Shown: positions 1 to 7,554 of the stretch, piece after piece
How positions within the stretch are numbered: position 1 is the stretch's first letter
How the letters are laid out: each line of letters starts with the position of its first letter
Source: Actinomycetota bacterium
GTDB taxonomy: Bacteria > Actinomycetota > Thermoleophilia > Gaiellales > Gaiellaceae
Length of the DNA: 56,371 nt
Direction: 5' to 3'
Assembly (NCBI GenBank): GCA_003152275.1
Contig: PLZU01000020.1
Location: forward strand, 1 to 56,371
Notes under the pieces: generated by a model
Told to the model about the DNA's origin: nothing
What the model saw: the letters and a program-made list of their open reading frames with translations, nothing else
Databases searched by the model: none
Made by a program: the position numbers and the translations under genes

Positions 1-12
1 TTTCCGCGTTCG

Positions 13-930
13 GTGATCGAGTTTCAGCGCCGGTTCCCGGACGAGGAGGCGTGTCGCGCCTATCTGTTTGCTTCACGCTGGCCGGACGGGTTCGCCTGTC
101 CAGGGTGCGGCGCGGACGAGGTCGGCCGCGAGCAGCGCCGCCATCTGTGGCAGTGCAAGTCCTGCGGCCGTCAGGTGTCGGTCACGGCCGGGACGGTGAT
201 GCACAAGACGCACCTGCCGCTGATGCTCTGGTTCTGGGCGGCGTATCTCGTCAGCACGCACGGGCCGGGCATCTCCGCGCTGCAGCTGCGCCGCCAATTA
301 GGCATCTCTCGCTACGAGACCGCCTGGACGATGCTGCACAAGCTGCGGCGCGCGATGGTCGCCCCGGAGCGCGAGCCGCTAACGGGCGAGGTCGAGGTCG
401 ACGAAGGCTTCCTCGGCGGCCGCGACACAGACCTGCGCGGCGGCCGCCAGCGCGACGGCAAGCCGCTGGTCGGGGTCGCGGTCGAGGTGCGCGGCAACGG
501 CTCGGGACGGCTGCGCCTGCAGCTGCTCGCCGACGCCTCCGCTGCTTCCCTCACGCCCTTCGTCAGCTCCAGTGTCGCGGCCGGCGCGATCGTCCACACC
601 GACGGCTGGGCGGGCTACAGCCGGCTACCCGCCGCCGGCTTCGATCACCAGCCGCACAAACAGCGCGCTCGCTACCCCGATCGCGAGTGGGTGCTGCCAC
701 GCGCACATCGCGCGCTCTCCAACCTCAAGACCTGGCTGCAAGGCACCCACCACGGCGTCTCGCCCCAACACCTGCAGGTCTACCTCGACGAGTTCGTCTT
801 CCGTCACAACCGCCGCCGCACCCCGCACGCCGGCTTCCAGACCCTGCTCGGGCTTGGAGCTGCCCACGAGCCCAGCACCTACCACGAGATCACCCGTCGC
901 CAGAGACCGCCCGCGGAGCAAACCGGATAA
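13..930 (+). CDS. IS1595-family transposase (5' end possibly outside window)
   Basis: DDE transposase of the IS1595 (ISXO2-like) family, which mobilises its own insertion sequence. Visible parts are an N-terminal zinc ribbon (C29-x2-C32 and C48-x2-C51), a helix-turn-helix-like stretch near residues 84-115, and a catalytic core with D130 (VEVDEGFLGG), D197 (HTDGWAGY) and E260 (YLDEFVFRHNRR). With 305 residues and an uninterrupted frame it looks intact. The GTG at base 13 is a possible start, but the frame stays open to base 1, so the true start may be further left. The element's left end lies outside the window, so terminal inverted repeats cannot be assigned. Just after the stop comes half of a dispersed repeat (941-972), suggesting the element landed in or beside that repeat. 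Confidence 0.9.
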   Translation: MIEFQRRFPDEEACRAYLFASRWPDGFACPGCGADEVGREQRRHLWQCKSCGRQVSVTAGTVMHKTHLPLMLWFWAAYLVSTHGPGISALQLRRQLGISRYETAWTMLHKLRRAMVAPEREPLTGEVEVDEGFLGGRDTDLRGGRQRDGKPLVGVAVEVRGNGSGRLRLQLLADASAASLTPFVSSSVAAGAIVHTDGWAGYSRLPAAGFDHQPHKQRARYPDREWVLPRAHRALSNLKTWLQGTHHGVSPQHLQVYLDEFVFRHNRRRTPHAGFQTLLGLGAAHEPSTYHEITRRQRPPAEQTG

Positions 931-940
931 GCATGAGTGG

Positions 941-972
941 TGCTATCGGGGCTCCCCGAGGACGCGGCCACG
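941..972 (+). repeat. 3' half of dispersed structured repeat (copy 3)
   Basis: This stretch matches the second half of the repeat found complete at 31504-31599 and 53095-53196: TGCTATCGGGG, a short variable part, then CCGAGGACGC. The first half, including the left arm of the central hairpin, is absent. The match begins 11 bases after the transposase stop codon, so the insertion sequence probably interrupts or borders the repeat. The remaining bases up to 1031 hold no gene I can support. Confidence 0.6.
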
Positions 973-1031
973 GGCGGCGAGACGCCGCCGGGAAGCGGCC
1001 GAACTTGCGGCCGGGTGTACTAGTGCCCTGT

Positions 1032-1871
1032 CTAGGCCGTCGCGGCCACGACGAGCAGCTCGCACGGGCCGACAAAGCCGTCCGGCCCTTCGTATTGCTG
1101 CAGGGCTTCCTCGATCTCGGCCCAGACCGAGTCCCGCTCGCCAGGCTCTAGGCCGGCGAGCATCTGGTGGAGCGCGCCGAACGACTCGCGCTCGAGCCGG
1201 GCGCACTCCGCGGCATTCCGGAGGCGGAGCGGCGCCGGAACCCGGTGCACCTCGACGTCGTGGAACCCGGCCTCCTCGAGCAGGGCACCGATACCGGTCG
1301 CGCTGAAGGGGCCGGGAAGCCCTGCCGCGGGCGGCGGCAGCTCCGCTCGCGTGCGGATGATCCCGATCGGGACCGAGAAGAAGCCGTTGCGGTCGGGTTC
1401 CGAGAAGACGATCGCCCCAACGCGACCACCCGTCCGCAACGCGCGCCGCTGCTCGGCAAGAGCGCGCGGCTTGTCGGGGAAATACATGACCCCGAGCCGC
1501 GACACGACGGCGTCGAACGATCCTGCCTCCACGTCGATCCCTTCCGCATCGACGGCATACGTCGCGACGTTCGCGAGGCCCGCACGGCGCGCTTCCGCCG
1601 CGGCGAACTCGAGGATCGCCTCCGAGAAGTCCGTCGCGAGCACCGTCGCCCCGCGACGCGCGGCCGCCAGCGTCTGGCCGCCAGCGCCGGCTGCGACGTC
1701 GAGTACACGCGTTCCGTTCCCCACGCTCGTCAGGTCGAGCATTCGCTCGGTCGCCTCCCCGAGCCACTCCTCGAGCGTTGGGCCCCAGCGGTGCCACGCT
1801 TCCGCCGCGTCCTGCCATTGCTCGCGGGTCGTTTGCTTGTAGCGGCCCGGATCGAAGGTCGAGGTCGCCAT
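1032..1871 (-). CDS. class I SAM-dependent methyltransferase (UbiE-like)
   Basis: Predicted cytosolic methyltransferase of the Rossmann-fold class I type. Motif I (VLDVAAGAGGQT) lies near residues 57-68, the acidic post-strand-2 position is in ATDFSE, and motif IV-like residues are in FDAVVSRLGVMYF, followed by a GGRVGAIVFSE strand. Length 279 residues is normal for stand-alone UbiE/Methyltransf_11 proteins. The substrate cannot be read from sequence; menaquinone-type or small-molecule methylation are possible. The ATG start lies one base beyond the stop of the upstream DUF1059 gene on the same strand, so the two are probably cotranscribed. Confidence 0.85.
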   Translation of the reverse strand: MATSTFDPGRYKQTTREQWQDAAEAWHRWGPTLEEWLGEATERMLDLTSVGNGTRVLDVAAGAGGQTLAAARRGATVLATDFSEAILEFAAAEARRAGLANVATYAVDAEGIDVEAGSFDAVVSRLGVMYFPDKPRALAEQRRALRTGGRVGAIVFSEPDRNGFFSVPIGIIRTRAELPPPAAGLPGPFSATGIGALLEEAGFHDVEVHRVPAPLRLRNAAECARLERESFGALHQMLAGLEPGERDSVWAEIEEALQQYEGPDGFVGPCELLVVAATA

Positions 1872-1872
1872 C

Positions 1873-2031
1873 TCAGACCTCCTCGATCCAGCCGAGCAGG
1901 TCGTCGTGCGAGACCTTGTCGAGCAGCTCGGGGTGGTCGCTTCGCATGTGCTCGCGGGCGCCGTCGATTACCTCATCGTCGGTCGAGCCTTGGATCACTT
2001 TGCCGCATTCGCAGGTGATCTGCTTCGCCAT
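1873..2031 (-). CDS. DUF1059 small protein
   Basis: A 52-residue protein matching the DUF1059 pattern: C7-E-C9-G-K near the start, a DDEV segment, then H28 and H33 (EHMRSDHPEL) and a C-terminal amphipathic helix. The two Cys and two His could form a metal site, but that is inference. The ATG start is supported by a strong ribosome-binding site, AAGGAGG, a few bases upstream. Longer in-frame extensions upstream run antisense through the BTAD gene and are not credible. Family function is unknown. Confidence 0.8.
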   Translation of the reverse strand: MAKQITCECGKVIQGSTDDEVIDGAREHMRSDHPELLDKVSHDDLLGWIEEV

Positions 2032-2108
2032 CTGAGCCTCCTTCGGTAGGTGACCGTCTCGTTGTACGAGCTGCGGCTTGGGGCTATGTTGGCGCGAAGT
2101 TGGCGCAG

Positions 2109-2801
2109 ATGAAAGTGCAGCTCTGCGGGGCGCTCGCAGTCGTGGCCGACGGCCGACGCATCGAGGGCGAGCTGCCTGGGCGGCAGGGCCGGCTGCTCTT
2201 CGCGTATCTCGCGCTGAACCGGCTGCGGCCGGTCGAGCAGTCGGAGCTCCTGGATGCGCTCTGGCCGGACGGGCGAGACGGTGGGCTCGCACCGCTTCTC
2301 TCGAAGCTGCGCCGAGTCGTGCCGCTCGAGGGCACGCGGCTCGGAGACGCGTGGATCGACGTGGAGGCCGCCGGCGACGCGCTGCACCGCGCCGAATCCG
2401 CGCTCGCACAGAACGAGCCGCACCGCGCCTGGGGGCCGTCGCAGGTCGCGCTCTTCACCTCGAGTCGCACGTTCCTCGCGGGCGAGGATGCGCCCTGGCT
2501 CGACGAGGAGCGGCGCCGGCTGGGCGAGCTGCACATTCGTGTGCTCGAGGCGTATGCCGGCTGCACGCTCGCGATCGGCGGCACCGAGTTGCGCGCCGCG
2601 GTGCGTGCCGGCCGCGAGCTCACACGGCTCGAGCCATATCGCGAATCGGGCTGGCGGATCCTGATGGCAGCACGCGTTGCGGAGGGCAACACGGCGGAAG
2701 CGCTGCAGACGTACGAGGAGCTGCGACTGCTCCTCCGTCAGGAGCTCGGCATCGCGCCGAGCGCGCCGACGCAGGAGCTGTACCGAACGTTGCTCGGCTG
2801 A
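2109..2801 (+). CDS. BTAD-domain transcriptional regulator
   Basis: Stand-alone regulator of the SARP/AfsR type. Residues 1-85 look like an OmpR-like winged helix (KVQLCGALAVV..., GRQGRLLFAYLALN..., SELLDALWP), and residues 90-230 form the bacterial transcriptional activation domain with TPR-like helices (AGRELTRLEPYRESGWRILM, EALQTYEELRLLLRQELG, ending in the typical P-S-x-x-T-Q-ELYR). No sensor or ATPase domain is attached. The ATG at 2109 matches the usual family start; a TTG three codons earlier (2100) is an alternative. It is divergent from the DUF1059/methyltransferase pair and may control it. Its stop abuts the rnc stop on the other strand. Confidence 0.85.
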   Translation: MKVQLCGALAVVADGRRIEGELPGRQGRLLFAYLALNRLRPVEQSELLDALWPDGRDGGLAPLLSKLRRVVPLEGTRLGDAWIDVEAAGDALHRAESALAQNEPHRAWGPSQVALFTSSRTFLAGEDAPWLDEERRRLGELHIRVLEAYAGCTLAIGGTELRAAVRAGRELTRLEPYRESGWRILMAARVAEGNTAEALQTYEELRLLLRQELGIAPSAPTQELYRTLLG

Positions 2802-3446
2802 CTACTTGGACGGCTCCAGTTTTGCGAGAGCCTCGCGCGCGGCCTCTTGCTCGGCGGCTTTCTTCGAGCCTCCGTTGCCCACGCCGAACTGCTCGCCGTT
2901 GACAACCGCGGCGCAGGTGAAGTGCCTCTCGTGGGGCGGTCCCTCCGCTGACAGAACGACGTAGGAGACCTGCTTGCCGCTCCGCGCCAGCGCCTCCTGG
3001 AGCTCTGTCTTGTGGTCGACGTACGTCGTCAGCGCATACTCGATCCGGGACGCGAACGCGTTGATGATCGCCTCCTCGATCGCCGCGAACCCGTGCTCGA
3101 GGAATAGCGCTCCGAGCACCGCCTCGAGCAGCGCCGCGAGCACGTTGCGGTTCTTCGAGAGCCGTTCGATCTCCTCGGCCTGGAGGTCGCCGATGCCGTG
3201 CTTGCCGAGCCGTCGCCCGAGGTCGAGCTCGCGCGCGACGACGGCACAGCTCGCGCGAGACACGACGTGCGAGCGGATCTTCGCGAGCCGCCCCTCGGAG
3301 AACCCGGGATAGCGGTCGTAGAGCTCGTGCGCGATCGCGAGCTCGAGCACGCTGTCGCCGAGGAACTCGAGCCGCTCGTATGACTCGATTCGATCGCTGG
3401 CCCACGACGCGTGCGTGAACGCGGTGGCCGCCCGGTCGGGCGGCAT
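2802..3446 (-). CDS. rnc: ribonuclease III
   Basis: Double-strand-specific endoribonuclease for rRNA and mRNA processing. The catalytic domain has the signature E24-R-L-E27-F-L-G-D31-SVL, and the dsRNA-binding domain is at about 150-214 (HKTELQEAL ... GGSKKAAEQEAAREAL). Three of the four usual metal carboxylates are present (E27, D31, E108). The residue matching E. coli D114 is A105 (VLAALLEAVLG), which is unusual. At 214 residues it is slightly short because the N-terminus begins only about 9 residues before the AFTH motif; no earlier ATG, GTG or TTG is available in frame close by. It is last in the plsX-acpP-rnc string. Confidence 0.93.
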   Translation of the reverse strand: MPPDRAATAFTHASWASDRIESYERLEFLGDSVLELAIAHELYDRYPGFSEGRLAKIRSHVVSRASCAVVARELDLGRRLGKHGIGDLQAEEIERLSKNRNVLAALLEAVLGALFLEHGFAAIEEAIINAFASRIEYALTTYVDHKTELQEALARSGKQVSYVVLSAEGPPHERHFTCAAVVNGEQFGVGNGGSKKAAEQEAAREALAKLEPSK

Positions 3447-3474
3447 CGCGTCTATCAGCGGCGCGAGCGTGTCG

Positions 3475-3720
3475 CTACTGGTGCGTCGAGACGTAGTCGA
3501 CGGCCTGGCCGACAGTCGTGATCTTCTGGGCGTCCTCGTCCGAGATCTTGATCCCGAACTGGTCCTCGAGCTCCATGATCAGCTCGACGAGGTCGAGCGA
3601 GTCGGCGTCGAGGTCTTCCTGGAACGACGCCTCCTCCGTGATGTCCGCTTCCTCGATCCCGAGCTGCTCGGTCAGGACTTCCTTGACCCGCTCGAAAACT
3701 TCCTCGCGCGACGCTGCCAT
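3475..3720 (-). CDS. acpP: acyl carrier protein
   Basis: 81-residue acidic carrier of acyl chains for fatty-acid and phospholipid synthesis. The phosphopantetheine attachment serine is S41 in DADSLDLVE, followed by the usual helix [12 protein letters not shown]. It lies between plsX and rnc on the same strand, the common actinobacterial and Firmicute arrangement. A 59-base gap separates it from plsX, longer than other gaps in this operon, and a possible promoter lies there. Confidence 0.96.
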   Translation of the reverse strand: MAASREEVFERVKEVLTEQLGIEEADITEEASFQEDLDADSLDLVELIMELEDQFGIKISDEDAQKITTVGQAVDYVSTHQ

Positions 3721-3755
3721 GTCACCTCATTGCGTTGGGGGCGATAAGCGCGCCG

Positions 3756-3761
3756 ATCATA
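3756..3761 (-). promoter_or_regulatory. possible -10 element before acpP
   Basis: Read on the minus strand this is TATGAT, 35 bases before the acpP start, in the plsX-acpP gap. No good -35 sequence is visible at the right distance, so this is only a suggestion that acpP has its own promoter. Confidence 0.25.
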
Positions 3762-3779
3762 CAACCTCGGTCCGCTAGG

Positions 3780-4751
3780 TCATCCAGTTGGAGCTTCTGA
3801 GGGCAGGCGTGCAGCGAGGCGTCCGACGACGTCGTGCTCGACCCCGCGGGCCGCGAGCCGGATGGCATTCGCGATCGCGGTGCGGGAGGAATTGCCGTGC
3901 GCGATCACGACAAGGCCGCGGAGACCGAGGAGGTAGGCCCCGCCGAAGGTGTCCGGATCGAGCCGGTGGCGGAGGCGGCGTGCCGCCGGCCGGATGAGCA
4001 GACCCCCGAGCTTGCCGGTGGCCGTCGCCGCGATCTCGGTCCGTAGCGCGCCGAACAGGCTGAGGATCGTGCCTTCCAGCAGCTTGAGCGTGACGTTTCC
4101 GGTGAAGCCGTCCGTCACGACGACATCTGAGGCTCCCTCGAGGATGTCTCGCCCCTCGGTGTTGCCCTTGAAGTTGAGATCGCTCGCCGCGAGGAGCTCG
4201 TGCGCCTCGAGCGTCAACTGATTGCCCTTCTCGGGCTCCTCACCGATCGAGAGTAGGCGCACCTCCGGGTTTTGGAGGTCGAGGATCTCCTCGGCGAAGA
4301 CGGACCCCATCGCCGCGAACTGGAGGAGGTGCTCCGGTCGCGCGTCGGCATTCGCCCCGCAGTCGAGCAGCACCGACGTGCCGCGGCGCGCGGGGATCGG
4401 CACCGCGATCGCAGGGCGCAGCACGCCCGGAATGCGGCGCAGCTCGAGTAGGCCGGCAGCGAGCATGGCGCCGGTATTCCCCGCGGAGACGACGGCGTCC
4501 GCTTTGCCCTCCGCCACCGCGCGAACGGATTGGACGAGGGAGCTCCCCGGCTTCGCCCGCACGGCCTCCGCCGGCCTCTCGTCCATCTCGATCACGGACG
4601 TGGTCTCGTGGAGCTCGAGCCCGCGGGGATCGATCGACGGGTCGCCGAAGAGAATGGGCTCGATCCCGTCGGCGCGCGCCTCGAGCGCGCCCGCGACGAT
4701 CTCGTCGGGGCCGCGGTCACTGCCCATCGCGTCGACCGCGATTCGAATCAT
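3780..4751 (-). CDS. plsX: phosphate acyltransferase PlsX
   Basis: Converts acyl-ACP to acyl-phosphate, the first step of bacterial phosphatidic acid synthesis. Recognised from the start IRIAVDAMGSDRGPDEIV, the SAGNTGAMLAAGLLELRRIPGVLRPAIA region and DGFTGNVTLKLLEG. Length 323 residues is normal for the family. It starts 4 bases after the rpmF stop and precedes acpP, forming the conserved rpmF-plsX-acpP-rnc operon. Together with plsC and gpsA elsewhere in the window it covers the entry into phospholipid synthesis. Confidence 0.96.
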   Translation of the reverse strand: MIRIAVDAMGSDRGPDEIVAGALEARADGIEPILFGDPSIDPRGLELHETTSVIEMDERPAEAVRAKPGSSLVQSVRAVAEGKADAVVSAGNTGAMLAAGLLELRRIPGVLRPAIAVPIPARRGTSVLLDCGANADARPEHLLQFAAMGSVFAEEILDLQNPEVRLLSIGEEPEKGNQLTLEAHELLAASDLNFKGNTEGRDILEGASDVVVTDGFTGNVTLKLLEGTILSLFGALRTEIAATATGKLGGLLIRPAARRLRHRLDPDTFGGAYLLGLRGLVVIAHGNSSRTAIANAIRLAARGVEHDVVGRLAARLPSEAPTG

Positions 4752-4755
4752 GGCG

Positions 4756-4944
4756 CTATGGAGCGTCGATGCGGAGCGGTTCGACTTCGCGGCCGTTATA
4801 GGTGCCGCAGGTCAGGCAAAGGTGATGCGGCCGCTTCGGCTGCCCGCACTGGGGGCAGACGTTCACCACGGGCGCGCTGATCGCGTGCGTCGCGCGACGC
4901 TTGTCGCGACGCGACTTCGAGGTTTTACGTTTTGGGACCGCCAT
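4756..4944 (-). CDS. rpmF: 50S ribosomal protein L32
   Basis: 62-residue ribosomal protein with the typical start AVPKRKTSKSRRDKRRATH and a zinc ribbon (CPQC ... CLTC), so it is the zinc-binding C+ form. First gene of the rpmF-plsX-acpP-rnc run. It is normally preceded directly by yceD; here an opposite-strand aldo/keto reductase lies between the two, and only 40 bases separate the rpmF start from that divergent gene, so rpmF needs a promoter there. Confidence 0.97.
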   Translation of the reverse strand: MAVPKRKTSKSRRDKRRATHAISAPVVNVCPQCGQPKRPHHLCLTCGTYNGREVEPLRIDAP

Positions 4945-4984
4945 GACCGGCGGCCACTATAGCGGCTGCTGATAGACCATCGGC

Positions 4985-5968
4985 ATGAAAACACGCACGC
5001 TTGGACACGAACTCGAGGTCTCGGAGCAGGGCCTCGGCTGCATGGGAATGTCGGCCTGGTACGGCGAGACGGATGAGGCCGAGTCGATCGCGACGATTCA
5101 TCGAGCGCTCGAGCTCGGCATCTTCCTTCTCGACACCGCCGACATCTACGGCGCACGGCCCGGCGAGAACGAGACGCTCGTCGGCAAGGCGATCGCCGGA
5201 CACCGCGACGACTTCGTGCTTGCCACGAAGTTCGGAAACGTCTTCGCGGAGGACGGCACCCGCACCGTCAACGGGAGGCCCGACTACGTTCACGCGGCAA
5301 TCGAGAAATCGCTCGCGCGTCTGAACGTCGACTATGTCGACCTCTACTACCAGCATCGCGTCGACAAGACCGTTCCAATCGAAGAGACGGTCGGGGCTAT
5401 GGCGGAGCTGGTCGCTGCCGGCAAGGTGCGCCACATCGGCCTCTCGGAGGCGTCACCGGAGACGATTCGGCGCGCGCACGCGACGCATCCGATCACCGCG
5501 CTACAGACGGAGTATTCGCTCTGGAGCCGTGACCCGGAGGACAACGAGGTGCTCGACACCGTGCGCGAGCTCGGCATCGGTTTCGTTGCCTACTCGCCGC
5601 TCGGGCGCGGCTTCCTCACAGGGGCCTTCTCGTCGCCGGACGACTTCGCCGACGACGACTTCCGCAAGTATCACCCGCGTTTTCAGGGCGCGAACTTCCA
5701 ACGCAACCTCGATCTCGTCGAGCGGGTGCGGGAGCTCGCACGCGAGAAGGGCGTGACGCCCGCGCAGCTCGCGCTCGCGTGGGTGCTGTCGCGCGGCGAC
5801 GAGGTCGTCCCGATTCCGGGGACGAAGCGCCGCTCCTATCTCGAGGAGAACGCCGGCGCGGGCGAGGTCGAGCTGACCGGCGACGATCTCGCGAAGATCG
5901 AAGAGGCGTTCCCGAAGGGCGCGACGGCCGGCGACCGCTACGCCGACATGTCGACGATCGACGGTTAG
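4985..5968 (+). CDS. aldo/keto reductase
   Basis: NADPH-dependent oxidoreductase of the aldo/keto reductase superfamily, (alpha/beta)8 barrel, cytosolic. The catalytic tetrad is readable: D50 and Y55 ([10 protein letters not shown]), K82 (LATKFGN) and H124 (YYQHRVD). The C-terminal nucleotide-binding part is in [18 protein letters not shown]. Length 327 residues is normal. The start ([22 protein letters not shown]) resembles the YajO/general stress protein 69 group; the physiological substrate is unknown. It sits on the plus strand inside the otherwise minus-strand yceD-rpmF string, and its stop codon abuts the yceD stop, so it looks inserted. Confidence 0.92.
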   Translation: MKTRTLGHELEVSEQGLGCMGMSAWYGETDEAESIATIHRALELGIFLLDTADIYGARPGENETLVGKAIAGHRDDFVLATKFGNVFAEDGTRTVNGRPDYVHAAIEKSLARLNVDYVDLYYQHRVDKTVPIEETVGAMAELVAAGKVRHIGLSEASPETIRRAHATHPITALQTEYSLWSRDPEDNEVLDTVRELGIGFVAYSPLGRGFLTGAFSSPDDFADDDFRKYHPRFQGANFQRNLDLVERVRELAREKGVTPAQLALAWVLSRGDEVVPIPGTKRRSYLEENAGAGEVELTGDDLAKIEEAFPKGATAGDRYADMSTIDG

Positions 5969-6478
5969 CTACAGCCTGTCGCGCAGCTTGTCGAGCGCAG
6001 CCCAGCGCGGGTCGCCGGAGGCCTCGTCGTGCGCATGCGGCTCGTCGTTCAGATCCTTGCCGCAGTCCGGGCAGAGGCCCGCGCAATCGGGGCTGTGGAG
6101 GATCTTCTCCGGTAGCTCGAGCGCCAACGCGTCGCGCGCCCACGCGGAGAGGTCGAGGGTGTCGTCCGCGATATACGGCGTCTCGAGCTCCTCGTCGCCG
6201 TCCGGATTGTTCGCTTGGTACTCGGTCGCCCGAATCGACAGCTCGATCGCGGTGTCGCGCAGGCAGCGGAAGCACGGTCCGTGGAGGTGCACGCGGTACG
6301 CGAGTTCGTAGACGGTTCCCGAGGTCGCCTTCGTGATCGTCAGCTTCGATGGCACCTCCGCCGGCACGGGTCGATACTCCTGCCCGCCGAGGACGAGCGG
6401 CTCGAGCTGCACGTCAACGTCGTCGCGGAACTGCTGTCCGCCTCGAAGCGTGACCTTGCGGAGGTTGAAGACGGTCAC
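5969..6478 (-). CDS. yceD: YceD/DUF177 family protein
   Basis: 169-residue member of the YceD (DUF177) family, linked in other bacteria to 23S rRNA or ribosome accumulation and nearly always beside rpmF. Seen here: the C69-x2-C72 pair (HGPCFRC), the acidic central part and a C-terminal metal-site-like cluster C132, C136, C139 (SPDCAGLCPDCGKDL). The start is GTG. Its normal neighbour rpmF is one kilobase downstream, separated by the opposite-strand aldo/keto reductase. Confidence 0.88.
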   Translation of the reverse strand: MTVFNLRKVTLRGGQQFRDDVDVQLEPLVLGGQEYRPVPAEVPSKLTITKATSGTVYELAYRVHLHGPCFRCLRDTAIELSIRATEYQANNPDGDEELETPYIADDTLDLSAWARDALALELPEKILHSPDCAGLCPDCGKDLNDEPHAHDEASGDPRWAALDKLRDRL

Positions 6479-6508
6479 GCCTTCACCGTAGCGCTCTCGA
6501 GAGGAGGG

Positions 6509-7495
6509 TTAGGCAGCGACTCGGTACAGCTCACTGAGCCGCGGTGCCGAGCGGAACTCCGCGGTTCGCGCCTCCTGCTCTCTGATGTGGAACGGAAGCG
6601 ACTCGGCTGTCGGCTCCGGCTGCTCGCGCGGATGGCGCGCGAACGCGAGGAGACCGACGGACGAAAGGATCACGAGGCCGGCGGCAATCTCGCGCCCGCC
6701 GACGTGCTCGCCGACGAACGCCCAGCCGAGGAGCACCGCGACCGCCGGGTTGACGTAGGCGTACGTCGAAAGGAGCCGCGTCGAGGCGTTCTTCAGCAGC
6801 CAGCCGTACGCCGTGAACGCGATGAGCGAGCCGAAGACGATGAGGAAGAGCACTGCTGCGAGCGACGCGTGCGAAACCGCCGAAAGGTGCACGTGTCCGA
6901 GCTCACCCCGGCCGATACCGACCACAGCGAGCATCGCGCCGGCGCAGAGCATCTGCATCGAAGCCGCAAGGAACGGCCGCCGCGGCAGCGCCGCCACCCG
7001 TGCATACGTCGAGCCCGCCGCCCAGGCGAAGGACGCACCGAGCAGCACCGCGACTCCGAGCGCATCGACGTGTCCGCTCGCGCCGACGAGCAGCCCCACG
7101 CCAACGAGGCCGATGACGAGGCCGGCAACACCGCCAAGCGGCAGCCGGACTCCGAAGCAGGCGCGGTCGAGCACCGCCATGAAGAGCGGGACGCTTGAAA
7201 GGATCAGCGCAGTCATCCCGGAGCTGACGCGCAACTCGGCCCAGGCGACGCCGCCGGTGTCGACGACGAGGAGCAGGCCGCCTACGATCGCTGCCGCGCG
7301 CCACTGGCGCGGGCCCGGCCGCTCGGCCGCCACCTCGCCACGACGGGAGGACCACCAGTAGAGGAGCGCGCCTGCGACGAGAAAGCGCACGGAGAGCATG
7401 AGAAACGGCGGCAGCGTCCGGTCGGCGACCGCGATCGCCAGGTACGTCGATCCCCAGACGACGTAGACGATTCCGAGAGCTGCAGCGAGTTTCAT
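6509..7495 (-). CDS. EamA/DMT-superfamily transporter
   Basis: Inner-membrane transporter of the drug/metabolite superfamily with about ten hydrophobic helices in two EamA repeats (WGSTYLAIAVADRTLPPF at the start of repeat 1; ASFAWAAGSTYARVA at the start of repeat 2, then YAYVNPAVAVLLGWAFVGE). Such proteins export amino acids or metabolites; the substrate is not evident. The ATG at 7495 has a GAAGG-type ribosome-binding site; an upstream ATG at 7528 would add 11 polar residues and is less likely. About 40 residues after the last helix form a polar cytoplasmic tail. It is divergent from a LysR regulator that probably controls it. Confidence 0.88.
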   Translation of the reverse strand: MKLAAALGIVYVVWGSTYLAIAVADRTLPPFLMLSVRFLVAGALLYWWSSRRGEVAAERPGPRQWRAAAIVGGLLLVVDTGGVAWAELRVSSGMTALILSSVPLFMAVLDRACFGVRLPLGGVAGLVIGLVGVGLLVGASGHVDALGVAVLLGASFAWAAGSTYARVAALPRRPFLAASMQMLCAGAMLAVVGIGRGELGHVHLSAVSHASLAAVLFLIVFGSLIAFTAYGWLLKNASTRLLSTYAYVNPAVAVLLGWAFVGEHVGGREIAAGLVILSSVGLLAFARHPREQPEPTAESLPFHIREQEARTAEFRSAPRLSELYRVAA

Positions 7496-7529
7496 GCCTT
7501 CAGCGTGCCTAGAGCGACCGATTAGCACA

Positions 7530-7554
7530 AATCGAGTTATTATTCATTTTGATT
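7530..7554. promoter_or_regulatory. AT-rich imperfect dyad between eamA-type gene and lysR
   Basis: A conspicuously AT-rich patch in a GC-rich neighbourhood. AATCGA at 7530-7535 and TTGATT at 7549-7554 form an imperfect inverted repeat separated by 13 bases, compatible with a LysR-type T-N11-A site. It ends at the lysR start codon, so it could serve autorepression as well as control of the divergent transporter. Confidence 0.45.
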
